Shown piece after piece: positions 26,038 through 35,150 of a stretch of 64,000 nucleotides of DNA (positions are counted from its first letter, which is position 1; the number at the start of each line of letters is the position of its first letter). A program made the translations under genes and the position numbers. The stretch comes from Pseudonocardia sp. DSM 110487 (GTDB lineage: Bacteria; Actinomycetota; Actinomycetes; Mycobacteriales; Pseudonocardiaceae). The notes beneath the pieces are model-generated. The model did no database searches. It saw only the letters and a program-made list of their open reading frames with translations, and was not told the origin of the DNA. Location of the stretch: positions 434,001 through 498,000 of the forward strand of contig NZ_CP080521.1 of the NCBI RefSeq assembly GCF_019468565.1, in the 5' to 3' direction.

Positions 26038-28350
26038 TCAGCTGACCGTGCTCTCCGCCGGGGTGTCGGCAATGGCGGTGGAGCGGCGCTTCGACACCAC
26101 GACCGCTCCGACGATGATCGCGGCCGCGATCAACGCGATCACGATGCGGACCGGCGTCGATGCCGAGTCGCCCACCGAGAACGTCACGATCGCCGGGGCG
26201 ATCAGCACGGAGACCAGGTTCATCACCTTGATCAGCGGGTTGATCGACGGGCCCGCGGTGTCCTTGAACGGGTCGCCGACCGTGTCGCCGATGATCGTGG
26301 CCTCGTGCGCCGGCGAGCCCTTGCCGCCGTGGTTACCGTCCTCCACCAGCTTCTTCGCGTTGTCCCATGCGCCACCGGAGTTGGCCAGGAAGATGGCCAT
26401 CAGGGTGCCGGTGGCGATGGCGCCGGCCAGGTAGCCGGCCAGCGGGCCGACACCGAGGCCGAAGCCGACAGCGATCGGAGCGAAGATCGCGAGCAGGCCG
26501 GGCGTGGCCAGCTCGCGCAGCGAGTCGCGGGTGCAGATGTCCACCACGTTGGCGTAGTTCGGGCGAACGGTGCCCTCCATGATCCCGGGCTCCTCCCGGA
26601 ACTGCCGGCGGACCTCGAACACGATCGCGCCTGCCGCTCGCGTGACGGCGTTGATCGCGAGCCCGGAGAACATGAACACGACGCTCGCGCCGATGATCAC
26701 ACCGACGAGCGTGTTCGGCGCGAACACCTCGAAGGCGAACGCGGTGCCCGCGTCGGCGAGCGTGCCGCCTGCCTCGGCGAGCGCCTGGTTGATCGCGTCG
26801 CGGTAGGACCCGAACAGGGCCGTGGCGGCGAGCACCGCCGTGGCGATCGCGATGCCCTTCGTGATGGCCTTGGTGGTGTTGCCCACCGCGTCCAGTTCGG
26901 TGAGGATGCCGACCCCGTCGCCCTCGACGTCGCCGGACATCTCGGCGATGCCCTGCGCGTTGTCGGAAACCGGGCCGAAGGTGTCCATCGCGACGATCAC
27001 GCCGACCGTGGTGAGCAGGCCGGTGCCGGCGAGGGCAACGGCGAACAGCGCCACGGTGATCGAGCCAGTGGCCAGCGCGAAGGCGCCGAACACCGCCGCG
27101 CTGATCACGAGCGCCGTGTAGACGGCCGACTCGAAGCCGATCGAGATGCCGGCGAGGATGACCGTGGCCGCCCCGGTGAGCGAGGACTGTCCCACCGTCT
27201 TGACCGGCTTGTCCTCGGTGCCGGTGAAGTAGCCGGTGAGCCAGAGGATCACGCCGGCCAGCACGATGCCGATGATCACGGCGGCCGAGGCGATGAGCCG
27301 CGGGTCGGCGCCGCTCATCGCGGCGACGACGGTGCCATCGGTGGGGCCGTTGAGCGCGTCGAAGCTCGATGGCAGGTACACGAACGCGGCGATCACACAG
27401 AGCACAGCGGAGATGACCGCCGAGATGTAGAAGCTGCGGTTGATGGCCTTGAGGCCGCCCTCGCCCTCCCGGGCCCGGGTGATGTAGACGCCCACGACGG
27501 CGGTGAGCACCCCGATGGCCGGCACGATCAGCGGGAACAGCAGGCCCTGCTGGCCGAACGCGGCCGTGCCCAGGATCAGGGCCGCGACGAGCGTGACCGC
27601 GTACGACTCGAACAGGTCGGCGGCCATCCCGGCGCAGTCACCGACGTTGTCGCCGACGTTGTCGGCGATGGTGGCCGCGTTGCGCGGGTCGTCCTCGGGG
27701 ATGCCCTGCTCGACCTTGCCGACGAGGTCGGCGCCCACGTCGGCGGCCTTGGTGAAGATGCCGCCGCCGACACGCATGAACATCGCGAGCAGCGCAGCGC
27801 CGAAGCCGAAGCCCTCGAGCACCTTGGGGGCCTGGCCGGTGTAGACCATCACCACGACGGCTGCGCCGAACAGGCCGAGGCCGACCGTGAACATGCCGAC
27901 CACGCCGCCGGTGCGGAACGCGATGCGCATGGCCTTCTCGCGGCCGCCGGTCTCGTTGGACGCCGCGGCGACCCGGATGTTGGCGCGGGTGGCGAGCCAC
28001 ATTCCGAGGTAGCCGATTGTGGCGGAGAACACGGCGCCGATGACGAAGAAGATCGACCGCCCCACGCGCTCGCCGATGTCGCCCGGCAGGGCGAACAGCA
28101 GTACGAACACGATCACGACGAAGATGCCGAGCGTGCGGAACTGGCGGTTGAGGTACGCCGCGGCGCCTTCCTGGACCGCTCGACCGATGTCCTGCATCTT
28201 GGAGGTGCCCTCGCCGGCAGCGAGAACCTCCCGGAGCAGGACGAAGCCGATGGCCAGTGCGGCGAGCGCGACCACCGCGACCACGCCGACGATGGCGTAG
28301 TCGCTCCCCGCGAGCGTCAGATCGCTCGCGGCGAGGGTGGACACGGACAT
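26038..28350 (-). CDS. hppA: Proton-pumping membrane pyrophosphatase
   Basis: This 770-residue, roughly 16-helix enzyme hydrolyses pyrophosphate and pumps protons across the membrane. The substrate-binding signature DVGADLVGKVE is near residue 205, and the acidic metal-binding blocks 'EDDPRNAATIADNVGDNVGD' and 'DTVGDPFKDTAGPSINPL' are intact. The position that sets potassium dependence holds Lys (Lys494 in GNTTKAITKG), which indicates the K+-independent, proton-pumping class. The ATG at 28350 follows AGGAGG. It probably recycles pyrophosphate energy under low-energy conditions. It is divergent from the helicase gene. Confidence 0.96.
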   Translation of the reverse strand: MSVSTLAASDLTLAGSDYAIVGVVAVVALAALAIGFVLLREVLAAGEGTSKMQDIGRAVQEGAAAYLNRQFRTLGIFVVIVFVLLFALPGDIGERVGRSIFFVIGAVFSATIGYLGMWLATRANIRVAAASNETGGREKAMRIAFRTGGVVGMFTVGLGLFGAAVVVMVYTGQAPKVLEGFGFGAALLAMFMRVGGGIFTKAADVGADLVGKVEQGIPEDDPRNAATIADNVGDNVGDCAGMAADLFESYAVTLVAALILGTAAFGQQGLLFPLIVPAIGVLTAVVGVYITRAREGEGGLKAINRSFYISAVISAVLCVIAAFVYLPSSFDALNGPTDGTVVAAMSGADPRLIASAAVIIGIVLAGVILWLTGYFTGTEDKPVKTVGQSSLTGAATVILAGISIGFESAVYTALVISAAVFGAFALATGSITVALFAVALAGTGLLTTVGVIVAMDTFGPVSDNAQGIAEMSGDVEGDGVGILTELDAVGNTTKAITKGIAIATAVLAATALFGSYRDAINQALAEAGGTLADAGTAFAFEVFAPNTLVGVIIGASVVFMFSGLAINAVTRAAGAIVFEVRRQFREEPGIMEGTVRPNYANVVDICTRDSLRELATPGLLAIFAPIAVGFGLGVGPLAGYLAGAIATGTLMAIFLANSGGAWDNAKKLVEDGNHGGKGSPAHEATIIGDTVGDPFKDTAGPSINPLIKVMNLVSVLIAPAIVTFSVGDSASTPVRIVIALIAAAIIVGAVVVSKRRSTAIADTPAESTVS

Positions 28351-28555
28351 CCGTCCTCCTGGTCATTACGAAACGGGCCAGGGAACACGGACGGCAACCC
28401 TGGCGTCTGGAGAAAACCCGTCGCCCCACGTGGGCGCGGTACAGGCGCGTGCAGTGTAAGTGTGTGGCTTTTGACACCGTGCAGTGAGCCCCCTCACCAA
28501 TGCGTGATCGACTCCTCGGCCTCGGGGCACCGGACGGGGTGGACGTCGGTGCGGT

Positions 28556-30967
28556 GTGCCAACCTCGGGCACCGTGGGTGACGAGCGCGAATCAGCAGGG
28601 CGGGGCGAGGTCCTGCTGCGCCGCGTGCTCGCCGGATCCGAGGGGCAGGCCGACAGCGGCGCGGATGGTCCGCTGCGGCACGCCGTGCGACTCCCGGCCC
28701 GGCCCGGGCGGACCGCGGCCTGGCCGGAATGGGTGCCGGGTCGGCTGCGGGAGGCGTGGCAGCGCCAGGGGGTGCCTGCCCCGTGGACCCACCAGGCCGA
28801 TGCGGCAGAGCTGGCCTGGGCCGGTCGCGACGTGGTGGTGGCCACCGGGACGGCGTCGGGCAAGTCGCTCGCCTACCAGCTGCCGGTGCTCGCGCGGTTC
28901 GCGCAGGACCCCAAGGCCACCGCGCTCTACCTGTCGCCCACCAAGGCGCTCGCGGCCGATCAGCTGCGGGCCCTCGATGCGCTGGCCGTGCCCGATGTGC
29001 GGGCCGCGCCGTTCGACGGCGACACCTCGGCGGACGCGCGCGACTGGGCCCGGCGACACGGTCGCTGGCTGTTCAGCAACCCGGACATGCTGCACCGCGC
29101 CCTGCTGCCGAGGCACGGCCAGTGGGCGATGTTCCTGCGCAGGCTGCGGTTCGTGGTGGTGGACGAGTGCCACACCTACCGAGGGGTGTTCGGGACGCAC
29201 GTGGCCCTGCTGCTGCGCAGGTTGCTTCGGGTGTGCGCCCGCTACGGCTCGTGCCCGACGATCGTGCTCGCCTCGGCCACGGTGGCCGAACCGGCGGCGT
29301 TCGCCGCGCGGCTCACCGGGCGGCAGGTGGCGGCGGTGACCGAGGACGGTTCGCCCGCGGCGGGGCGCACCGTCGCGCTGTGGGAGCCACCCCTGCTGCC
29401 GGAGCTGACCGGTGAGAACGGGGCACCGGTGCGCCGCGCGGCCGGCACCGAGGCGGCCCGCATGCTCGCCGACCTGGTGCTCGAGGGCGCGCGCACGCTC
29501 GTGTTCATGCGGTCGCGGCGCGGTGCCGAGGTGGCTGCGCTCACCGCCCAACGGCTGCTCGCCGACGTCGACCCCGGTCTCGCACGTCGGGTGGCCGCCT
29601 ACCGGGGCGGCTACCTGCCCGAGGAGCGGCGGGCGCTGGAGGCCGCGCTGGCCGGCGGTGAGCTCCTCGGGATGGCGACCACGAACGCGCTCGAGCTCGG
29701 CGTGGACATCGCGGGCCTCGACGCCGTGGTGGTGGCGGGGTTCCCGGGCACCCGCGCGTCGTTCTGGCAGCAGTCCGGACGTGCCGGTCGGGCCCGCGAC
29801 GAGGCGCTCGTGGTGCTCGTGGCGCGGGACGATCCCATGGACACCTATCTGGTGCACCACCCGGACGCCCTCCTCGGCGCCCCGGTGGAGGGCTGCGTGC
29901 TCGACCCGGCGAACCCGTACGTGCTGGGCCCGCAGCTCGTCTGCGCGGCGGCCGAGCTCCCGCTGACCGATGACGACGTCCGCGACGTGTTCGGTGGCGC
30001 GCCTGCCGCTGCCGTGCTCGACGAGCTCGTGGCCGACGGGGTGCTGCGGCGCAGGCCGACCGCCTGGTACTGGCCCTCGACGCGGGAACGCCCCGCCGGT
30101 GCGGTGGACATCAGGGGCTCCGGGCTCGGCCAGGTGGCCGTTGTGGAGGCGGAGACCGGCCGCATGCTCGGCACGGTGGACGGGGCGTCGGCCCCCGCGA
30201 CCGTGCACTCCGGCGCCGTGTACCTGCACCGCGGCGAGACCTACCTCGTGCAGGAGTTGGATCTCGAGGCCGGGATCGCCGTGGTGGAGACCGCAGACCC
30301 GGGGTTCCGCACCGACGCGCGGTCCACGGCCGACGTCGAGGTTGCGCGGGTGCTCGCCCACCGCGACCTCGGGGCGGTGCGGGTGTCGTTCGGCGAGGTG
30401 ACCGTGACCTCCCAGGTGGTGGAGTACCTGCGCCGGGCCCCGGACGGCACCGTGTTGGCGACCACTCCGCTGGACCTGCCCGAGCAGGTGCTCCGTACCC
30501 GTGGCGTCTGGTACGACGTGGACGAGGAGGCGCTCGTCGCCGCAGGGGTGCCGCAGAAGCGGATCCCGGGTGCGCTCCATGCCGCCGAGCACGCCGCGAT
30601 CGGTCTCCTTCCGCTCTTCGCCATCTGCGACCGCTGGGACGTCGGTGGGATGTCCACCGCGCTGCACCCGCACACCGGCCGGCCCACCGTGTTCGTGCAC
30701 GACGGCCATCCCGGTGGTGCGGGCTTCGCCGAGCGCGGGCACGCGGTGCTCGGCCGCTGGCTGGCCGCCACGCGCGCCGCGATCGCCGACTGCGAGTGCC
30801 GCACCGGGTGCCCGTCCTGCGTGCAGTCGCCGAAGTGCGGCAACGGCAATGCGCCACTGGACAAGTCGGGGGCGATGGCGGTGCTCGACGTGGTGCTCGA
30901 CGCGTTGGGCGAACCGCGCGCTGCGGCCGGTGCTCCCCACCGGAGGGTGGGCGCGGGCCCGAGGTAG
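28556..30967 (+). CDS. DEAD/DEAH-box helicase with DUF1998 (helicase/secretion neighbourhood)
   Basis: This 803-residue ATP-dependent helicase has motif I ATGTASGKS (Lys at about residue 103), motif Ia 'YLSPTKALAADQ', motif II DECH (about residue 203), SAT motif III, and the C-terminal helicase domain with 'TNALELGVDIAGLD' and 'QQSGRAGRA'. The C-terminal DUF1998 region has a four-cysteine cluster (CECRTGCPSCVQSPKCGN) that may bind metal. It corresponds to M. tuberculosis Rv3649 and to the 'helicase/secretion neighborhood' helicase family, always found beside Tad-like genes. A GTG at 28571 is an alternative start. The role is unknown; DNA repair is a common guess for Mrf-like relatives. Confidence 0.9.
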   Translation: MPTSGTVGDERESAGRGEVLLRRVLAGSEGQADSGADGPLRHAVRLPARPGRTAAWPEWVPGRLREAWQRQGVPAPWTHQADAAELAWAGRDVVVATGTASGKSLAYQLPVLARFAQDPKATALYLSPTKALAADQLRALDALAVPDVRAAPFDGDTSADARDWARRHGRWLFSNPDMLHRALLPRHGQWAMFLRRLRFVVVDECHTYRGVFGTHVALLLRRLLRVCARYGSCPTIVLASATVAEPAAFAARLTGRQVAAVTEDGSPAAGRTVALWEPPLLPELTGENGAPVRRAAGTEAARMLADLVLEGARTLVFMRSRRGAEVAALTAQRLLADVDPGLARRVAAYRGGYLPEERRALEAALAGGELLGMATTNALELGVDIAGLDAVVVAGFPGTRASFWQQSGRAGRARDEALVVLVARDDPMDTYLVHHPDALLGAPVEGCVLDPANPYVLGPQLVCAAAELPLTDDDVRDVFGGAPAAAVLDELVADGVLRRRPTAWYWPSTRERPAGAVDIRGSGLGQVAVVEAETGRMLGTVDGASAPATVHSGAVYLHRGETYLVQELDLEAGIAVVETADPGFRTDARSTADVEVARVLAHRDLGAVRVSFGEVTVTSQVVEYLRRAPDGTVLATTPLDLPEQVLRTRGVWYDVDEEALVAAGVPQKRIPGALHAAEHAAIGLLPLFAICDRWDVGGMSTALHPHTGRPTVFVHDGHPGGAGFAERGHAVLGRWLAATRAAIADCECRTGCPSCVQSPKCGNGNAPLDKSGAMAVLDVVLDALGEPRAAAGAPHRRVGAGPR

Positions 30968-30973
30968 ACCGCC

Positions 30974-31008
30974 GCCGGCCGGCCTCGTCGGGGGCCGGGC
31001 CGGCCGGC
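30974..31008 (+). terminator. Terminator after helicase gene
   Basis: An 11-bp perfect stem (GCCGGCCGGCC) with a 13-nt loop starts 7 bp after the helicase stop codon. Confidence 0.75.
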
Positions 31009-31088
31009 GACGGTCGGCGCGCGGCGGGCCGGATATGGGGTGAGCGTCGGTTCCGACGTTCCGGCCCCACCGCAGTCTGGGGAGCGAG

Positions 31089-31127
31089 TGCAGGGGTCCG
31101 GCCGGGCGAACCCGGCCGGGGACTGCA
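31089..31127 (-). terminator. Terminator hairpin at the end of the Tad-like operon
   Basis: A 9-bp stem CCGGCCGGG/CCCGGCCGG with tetraloop CGAA is flanked by an outer TGCAG/CTGCA pair. It lies downstream (minus strand) of the last Tad-like gene. Its presence suggests that the last gene should end before it, although the open frame does not. The rest of 31009-31414 shows no gene I can support. Confidence 0.65.
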
Positions 31128-31414
31128 TCCAGTAGGCGCGTCGGATGCCTCCGATTCCAGTGCGTGTCGCTGATCGGTACGGATGTGACGACGAGCGTTC
31201 CGGTGGTGCGCCGTGTCGCCGGGCGGTGGTGCCGCGTCACGGGTGGGGCGATCTCCGGGCAGGCAGGCCCGCCTGTCCACGTCGGCCGACCGCTCGTCGC
31301 GGGGCTCGGTGATCTGCCGCCGCAACCGGACCCGACCGGGCGAGGTGTGGCTGGTGCGTTCGGCGGCGTGGTGCCGATCGCGGGTGGTGCGGGGCCGGAA
31401 GTGCCGGTCGTGGG

Positions 31415-31771
31415 GACCGGGCCGGCTCGTGCGCGGCCCGCGGCGGAGTCGATGCCGGGCACCGCGATCGCGACCGGTACGCGGACCTCCACGAGCGCGT
31501 CCCAGCCGACCAGCCGGCACGACGTCACCGTGCCGCCCATCGCCCCCGCGATCTCGCCGGCACGGCGGCACGCGGCCTCCGCACCCTCGACGGCGAGGCC
31601 GGCCGCCGCGAGTGCGGCCAGGTCGGCTGCGGCCTCGGCCCTGTGCCGGGCGATCACCGCGGCCCCCAGGTGCAACCCGACCGCGAACACCGTCATGATC
31701 ACCGACACGCCGACCGCCGCCCATACGGTGGCGCTGCCCCGATCGTGCGCCCCGTGCCGGCGAGCACTCAT
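31415..31771 (-). CDS. TadE-like protein of the helicase/secretion neighbourhood; 3' end unresolved
   Basis: The start overlaps the upstream TadE gene (ATGA). Residues 1-119 look like the small TadE-like family (TIGR03816; Rv3654c in M. tuberculosis): 'RGSATVWAAVGVSVIMTVFAVGLHLG' as the single helix, 'ARHRAEAAADLAALAAAG', 'CRRAGEIAGAMGG', and an end at 'GRARAGPV'. Family proteins end there, but this frame has no stop and stays open antisense through the helicase gene to 28592. The first stop in another frame is TGA at 31237-31239. A lost stop or a frameshift is likely, so only the conserved part is given. Confidence 0.6.
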
Positions 31772-32139
31772 GGCGGTGTGGCTCCCGGCTCGAGTGCGGC
31801 CACCGCGCGGCTCCCGATCCGCACCGGGAGGGGGTGCAGAACGTCGGCGGACACCTCGGCGACGACGAGGTCGCCTTCGGCGCGCAGCGCCAGCCGGGCA
31901 CCGGACGGGGCCAGCTGTGCTGCGACGGCGTGGCCTCGCTCGGCCTCACCGCGAGCGGCAAGCCGGGCCAGCTCGCGGGCCGCGTCGACGCACCGGATCG
32001 AGCCGCCCGCCGCGGCGATGGCGCCGACCGCCACGGCGAGGAACACCGCGAGGCTGCACAGGGCCAGTGCCGCCTCGACGGTGACGGCTCCACGGTCCCG
32101 GTCGGCCGCTGCGCCGCGGCCAGGTGCCCGCGCTCCCAT
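31768..32139 (-). CDS. TadE-family pseudopilin-like protein
   Basis: This 123-residue protein starts 'MGARAPGRGAAADRDRGAVTVEAALALCSLAVFL' (in pieces). The GAVTVEAALA segment is the TadE prepilin-like N-terminal motif with the conserved Glu, followed by one transmembrane helix (about residues 20-42) and an extracytoplasmic domain. It matches Rv3655c. Its ATG overlaps the stop of the Flp-like gene (TGATG) and its stop overlaps the next start (ATGA), so the operon is tightly coupled. It is a minor pilin or secretion component of the Tad-like apparatus. Confidence 0.8.
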   Translation of the reverse strand: MGARAPGRGAAADRDRGAVTVEAALALCSLAVFLAVAVGAIAAAGGSIRCVDAARELARLAARGEAERGHAVAAQLAPSGARLALRAEGDLVVAEVSADVLHPLPVRIGSRAVAALEPGATPP

Positions 32140-32357
32140 CAGAACGTGACCGTCAGGGCGCGTTCGACGAGGCCGGTGAGCGCTGTGAGGATCGAGTCGC
32201 CGGTGACGACTGTGTAGAGCAAGGCTCCGAAGGCCGCGGCAGCGACGGTGCCTATTGCATATTCGACCGTGCTCATGCCGTGGTCGTCGTGACCGAGCCG
32301 GCGCAGCCGGGCGGGAAGCTCCTCGCCGAACGGGCGGGTGGGGTAGCGGTGGATCAT
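32139..32357 (-). CDS. Flp pilin-like protein (DUF4244)
   Basis: This 72-residue protein has a positively charged leader, then 'DDHGMSTVEYAIGTVAAAAFGALLYTVV', the prepilin peptidase-type cleavage region (G before M-S-T-V-E with the +5 Glu) and a hydrophobic helix. This is the actinobacterial Flp/DUF4244 major pilin candidate, matching Rv3656c. The ATG follows GGAG. It is likely the most abundant product of the operon and the structural subunit of a short pilus or pseudopilus. No prepilin peptidase gene is present in the window. Confidence 0.85.
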   Translation of the reverse strand: MIHRYPTRPFGEELPARLRRLGHDDHGMSTVEYAIGTVAAAAFGALLYTVVTGDSILTALTGLVERALTVTF

Positions 32358-32404
32358 CGGTTTCTCCTTCTTCTCGTGGTGTGTTCTCTCGTGGGCCGAC
32401 GCGC

Positions 32405-33157
32405 TCACCAGTTCGCGAGCACTTCGCCGGCGAGGCCGACGACGACGGGGGCGATGCCAAGGACCATGAAGGCCGGGAGGAAGCACACGCCGAGCGGCGC
32501 GGTGATGAGCACGGCGGCGCGCTGGGCCTTCGCCTGTGCCGTGTCGAGCAGGCCGGCCCGGATCCGCTCGGCCTCGGCGCGTGCGACCTGTGCGAGGGCC
32601 GATCCCGTGCCGGCCGAGCGCCCTGCCGCGCGAGCGAACGTGGCGAGCGCCGGAAGCTGCTCCGCGGCGAGCCACGCGGCCGACGCGTCGGCGCCGAGCT
32701 CGAGCAGGCCGGCGGTGCGGCGCAGGCGAGCGCCGACGACGCCTCGGAGTGGCTCGGCGGCCGCCGTGACGGCGAGGGCCACCGGCAGGCCCGCCTCGAG
32801 GCAGACGGCGAGGAGCTCCCAGCCGGCCGCGAGGTCCGTGTCCGGTTCGGGAGCAAGCGCACCGCCGGGACGGCCGCCCCGGCGCGTCGCGAGGACGCCC
32901 GCTCCCGCTGTGGCGGCCGCGAGCAGCAGGCCGGCCGTGGCGCCCGCTGCCGCCCAGCCGAGCGCGCCGGCCGCCGCCGCGCCGACGGCGACCCACGTGG
33001 GGCGGACCGGCGGGCCTTCCGGGGCCGGCTGTGCGGGCGGGGTCTGCAACGCGCGGAGCCGGAGGCGGCCGTGCCGCGTGCCACCGACGAGGAGCGCGGC
33101 GGCGAGCAGCGCGAGCGCCACGACCTGGCCGGAGGGGACCGGCGGCCCGCCCGTCAT
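32405..33157 (-). CDS. TadC-like inner-membrane protein (type II secretion F domain)
   Basis: This 250-residue membrane protein has an N-terminal helix, a Pro-rich loop, two helices (about residues 55-85), a soluble T2SSF domain ('GWELLAVCLEAGLPVALAVTAAAEPL' in pieces, and 'ALATFARAAGRSAGTGSALAQVARAEAERIR' in pieces), and two C-terminal helices ending 'VVGLAGEVLANW'. It matches Rv3657c. It forms the platform of the Tad apparatus with TadB. Its start overlaps the TadB stop by 4 bp. The 47-bp gap to the Flp gene allows separate translation of the pilin. Confidence 0.85.
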   Translation of the reverse strand: MTGGPPVPSGQVVALALLAAALLVGGTRHGRLRLRALQTPPAQPAPEGPPVRPTWVAVGAAAAGALGWAAAGATAGLLLAAATAGAGVLATRRGGRPGGALAPEPDTDLAAGWELLAVCLEAGLPVALAVTAAAEPLRGVVGARLRRTAGLLELGADASAAWLAAEQLPALATFARAAGRSAGTGSALAQVARAEAERIRAGLLDTAQAKAQRAAVLITAPLGVCFLPAFMVLGIAPVVVGLAGEVLANW

Positions 33158-33960
33158 CGGGGCACCGCCGAACCGAGGATCCGCTCCGACCACGCGCTGC
33201 CGGCGGCCAGCAGCGCGACCCCGATGACCAGCAGGACCTGTCCGAGCGGGCCGCCACGCAGGACCCCGATCGGGTCTGCGCCGATCAGCTGCCCGAGCCC
33301 GATGCCGAGCACCGGCAGCGTGGTGAGCACGGCGGCGGTGGCGCGTGGCCCGGCCAGCTGCGCCCGGACGGTGGCCGCGAACCGCACCCTCCAGCGGATG
33401 TCCTCGTGGGCGCGGCCGAGGAGGTCGGCCAGCGGGATGCCATGGCGTTCGGCGAGCGCCCACACCGTGGCGATGCGCTCGACGTCGGAGCCGATCTCGG
33501 GGCGGCGCGCGCCGCCACGGCGCAGCGCGGGGACGATCCCGTCGCCGAGCCGCGCGGCCACGGCGGCCGGGGCGAGCACGGATCTGGCATGCGGGCCGTC
33601 GGCGTCGGTGCCGGCGAGCGCCGCGGCCGGATGGCTGCCGGCGCGCAGCTCGTCGGTGATGCGGGCGACGGCGGCGGCCAGCTGCTCGGCGGCGGCCGCT
33701 CTGTCCCGCGCCGCACGCCGGACCACTTGTCGCCGCCGAACGACGAGCGCGGCCAGCGCTCCCGCGAGCGCGCCGCCCACCCCGGCGAGCACGGCCCCGC
33801 CGAGCCCGCCCGCGAGGAGCGGCCCGACGAGGTTCGGCCAGCGGATGCGCGACGTGCGCCCGGCCGGCCACAACGCGGCGAACCGGGCCACTGCGGGCGG
33901 CGGTGGCGCGCAGACGACGGCCGCGGCGAGGACGGCGCAGGCGGCGGCGGTGCTCACCAC
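33154..33960 (-). CDS. TadB-like inner-membrane protein (type II secretion F domain)
   Basis: This 268-residue protein has hydrophobic segments at residues 3-20 and 45-72, and two at the C-terminus. Between them is a T2SSF domain ('ELRAGSHPAAALAG' and 'WALAERHGIPLADLLGRAHEDIRWRVRFAATVRAQLAGPRATAAVL' in pieces). It matches Rv3658c. The start ATG lies 7 bp inside the end of the TadA gene. Together with TadC it forms the inner-membrane platform on which the ATPase acts. Confidence 0.85.
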   Translation of the reverse strand: MVSTAAACAVLAAAVVCAPPPPAVARFAALWPAGRTSRIRWPNLVGPLLAGGLGGAVLAGVGGALAGALAALVVRRRQVVRRAARDRAAAAEQLAAAVARITDELRAGSHPAAALAGTDADGPHARSVLAPAAVAARLGDGIVPALRRGGARRPEIGSDVERIATVWALAERHGIPLADLLGRAHEDIRWRVRFAATVRAQLAGPRATAAVLTTLPVLGIGLGQLIGADPIGVLRGGPLGQVLLVIGVALLAAGSAWSERILGSAVPR

Positions 33961-35150
33961 GGGAGGCTCACCTCCCGCTCATCGAGCAGCGCACCCAGCG
34001 ATGGGCGATCCGCCGTCCAGCCTTGCGCGCGTGTCCACACGGGCCGGACGGCGACGGTGTGGTCGTCGGGGTTGCGGCCCAGCACGGCGACGGTGTCGAG
34101 GACCCGTGCCCCGGACTTCAGCCGGCTCATGTGCAGCACGACCTGCACGGCCGCCGCGAGCTGGCTGTGGAGCGCGTCGCGCGGCAGTCCGCCGGCGGCG
34201 GCGAGCGCCTCCATCCGCGCGGGCACCTCCCGTGCGGAGTTGGCGTGGACGGTGCCCGCGCCGCCGTCGTGGCCGGTGTTGAGCGCGGCCAGCAGGTCGC
34301 ACACCTCGCCGCCGCGCACCTCGCCGACGATCAGCCGGTCGGGTCGCATCCGGAGGGCCTGCCGGACGAGGTCGCGCAGTGTGACCCCGCCCGCGCCCTC
34401 GATGTTGGCGGGACGGGAGACGAGCCGCACGACATGGGGGTGGCGGGGCCGCAGCTCCTCCGCGTCCTCGACGCACACCACCCGCTCCCGCGGGTCGACG
34501 GCCGCGAGCAATGCGGCCAGGATCGTGGTCTTGCCGCTGCCGGTGCCCCCCGACACGACGAAGGCGAGCCGGGCGGCGAGCACCGCACGCAGCAGCGCCT
34601 CGCCGGTGGCGTCGAGCGTGCCCGACCGACGCAGTGCCGCGAGGTCGTGGGCCGCCGGGCGCAGCACGCGCAGCGACAGGCAGGTGCCGTCGGCGGCGAC
34701 CGGTGGCAGCACGGCGTGCAGCCGCACGCCCGCGTCGGCGACCCAGCCGTCGACGTACGGGCTGGCGTCGTCGAGGCGCCGTCCCGCCGCGATCGCGAGG
34801 CGCTGCGCGAGGCGGCGTACCGCCGCGTCGTCGGGGAAGCGGACCGCGGTGCGTTCGAGCCCGGAACCCCGGTCGACCCATACCGAGGCCGGCCCGCAGA
34901 CGAGGACGTCGGTGGTGCGCGGATCACGAAGGAGCTGGTCGAGCGGGCCCGCACCGATGAACTCCTGGCGCAGGATCCGCAGTGCGGACAGGACGTCGAG
35001 ATCGGAGACCACGCCGCCGGACTCGGCACGGACGGCCGCGGCCACGGCGGCCTGCGTGAGCTCCCCGCCGGTGGCGGCGAGCCGGGACCGCACCCTGTCG
35101 ACGAGCGGGGTGGTGTCGGCCGGTGGCGCGGTGCGGACCAGCGGGCTCAT
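33954..35150 (-). CDS. Secretion ATPase, TadA/CpaF (VirB11) family
   Basis: This 398-residue hexameric ATPase powers pilus assembly. It has Walker A SGGTGSGKTT near residue 200, the Asp box 'VVCVEDAEEL', Walker B 'RPDRLIVGEVRGGEV' and the His box 'LNTGHDGGAGTVHANSA'. The N-terminal part (residues 1-150) carries 'LDQLLRDPRTTDVLVCGPASVWVDR' in pieces, typical of CpaF. It matches Rv3659c and the helicase/secretion neighbourhood ATPase family. It overlaps the CpaE-like gene by 4 bp. Confidence 0.93.
   Translation of the reverse strand: MSPLVRTAPPADTTPLVDRVRSRLAATGGELTQAAVAAAVRAESGGVVSDLDVLSALRILRQEFIGAGPLDQLLRDPRTTDVLVCGPASVWVDRGSGLERTAVRFPDDAAVRRLAQRLAIAAGRRLDDASPYVDGWVADAGVRLHAVLPPVAADGTCLSLRVLRPAAHDLAALRRSGTLDATGEALLRAVLAARLAFVVSGGTGSGKTTILAALLAAVDPRERVVCVEDAEELRPRHPHVVRLVSRPANIEGAGGVTLRDLVRQALRMRPDRLIVGEVRGGEVCDLLAALNTGHDGGAGTVHANSAREVPARMEALAAAGGLPRDALHSQLAAAVQVVLHMSRLKSGARVLDTVAVLGRNPDDHTVAVRPVWTRAQGWTADRPSLGALLDEREVSLPW

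Noticed and set aside
28592..31414. Open frame continuing from the TadE-like gene antisense to the helicase
   Set aside because: Composition is that of high-GC antisense shadow (His, Arg, Gly and Pro rich) and the helicase on the other strand has intact motifs.
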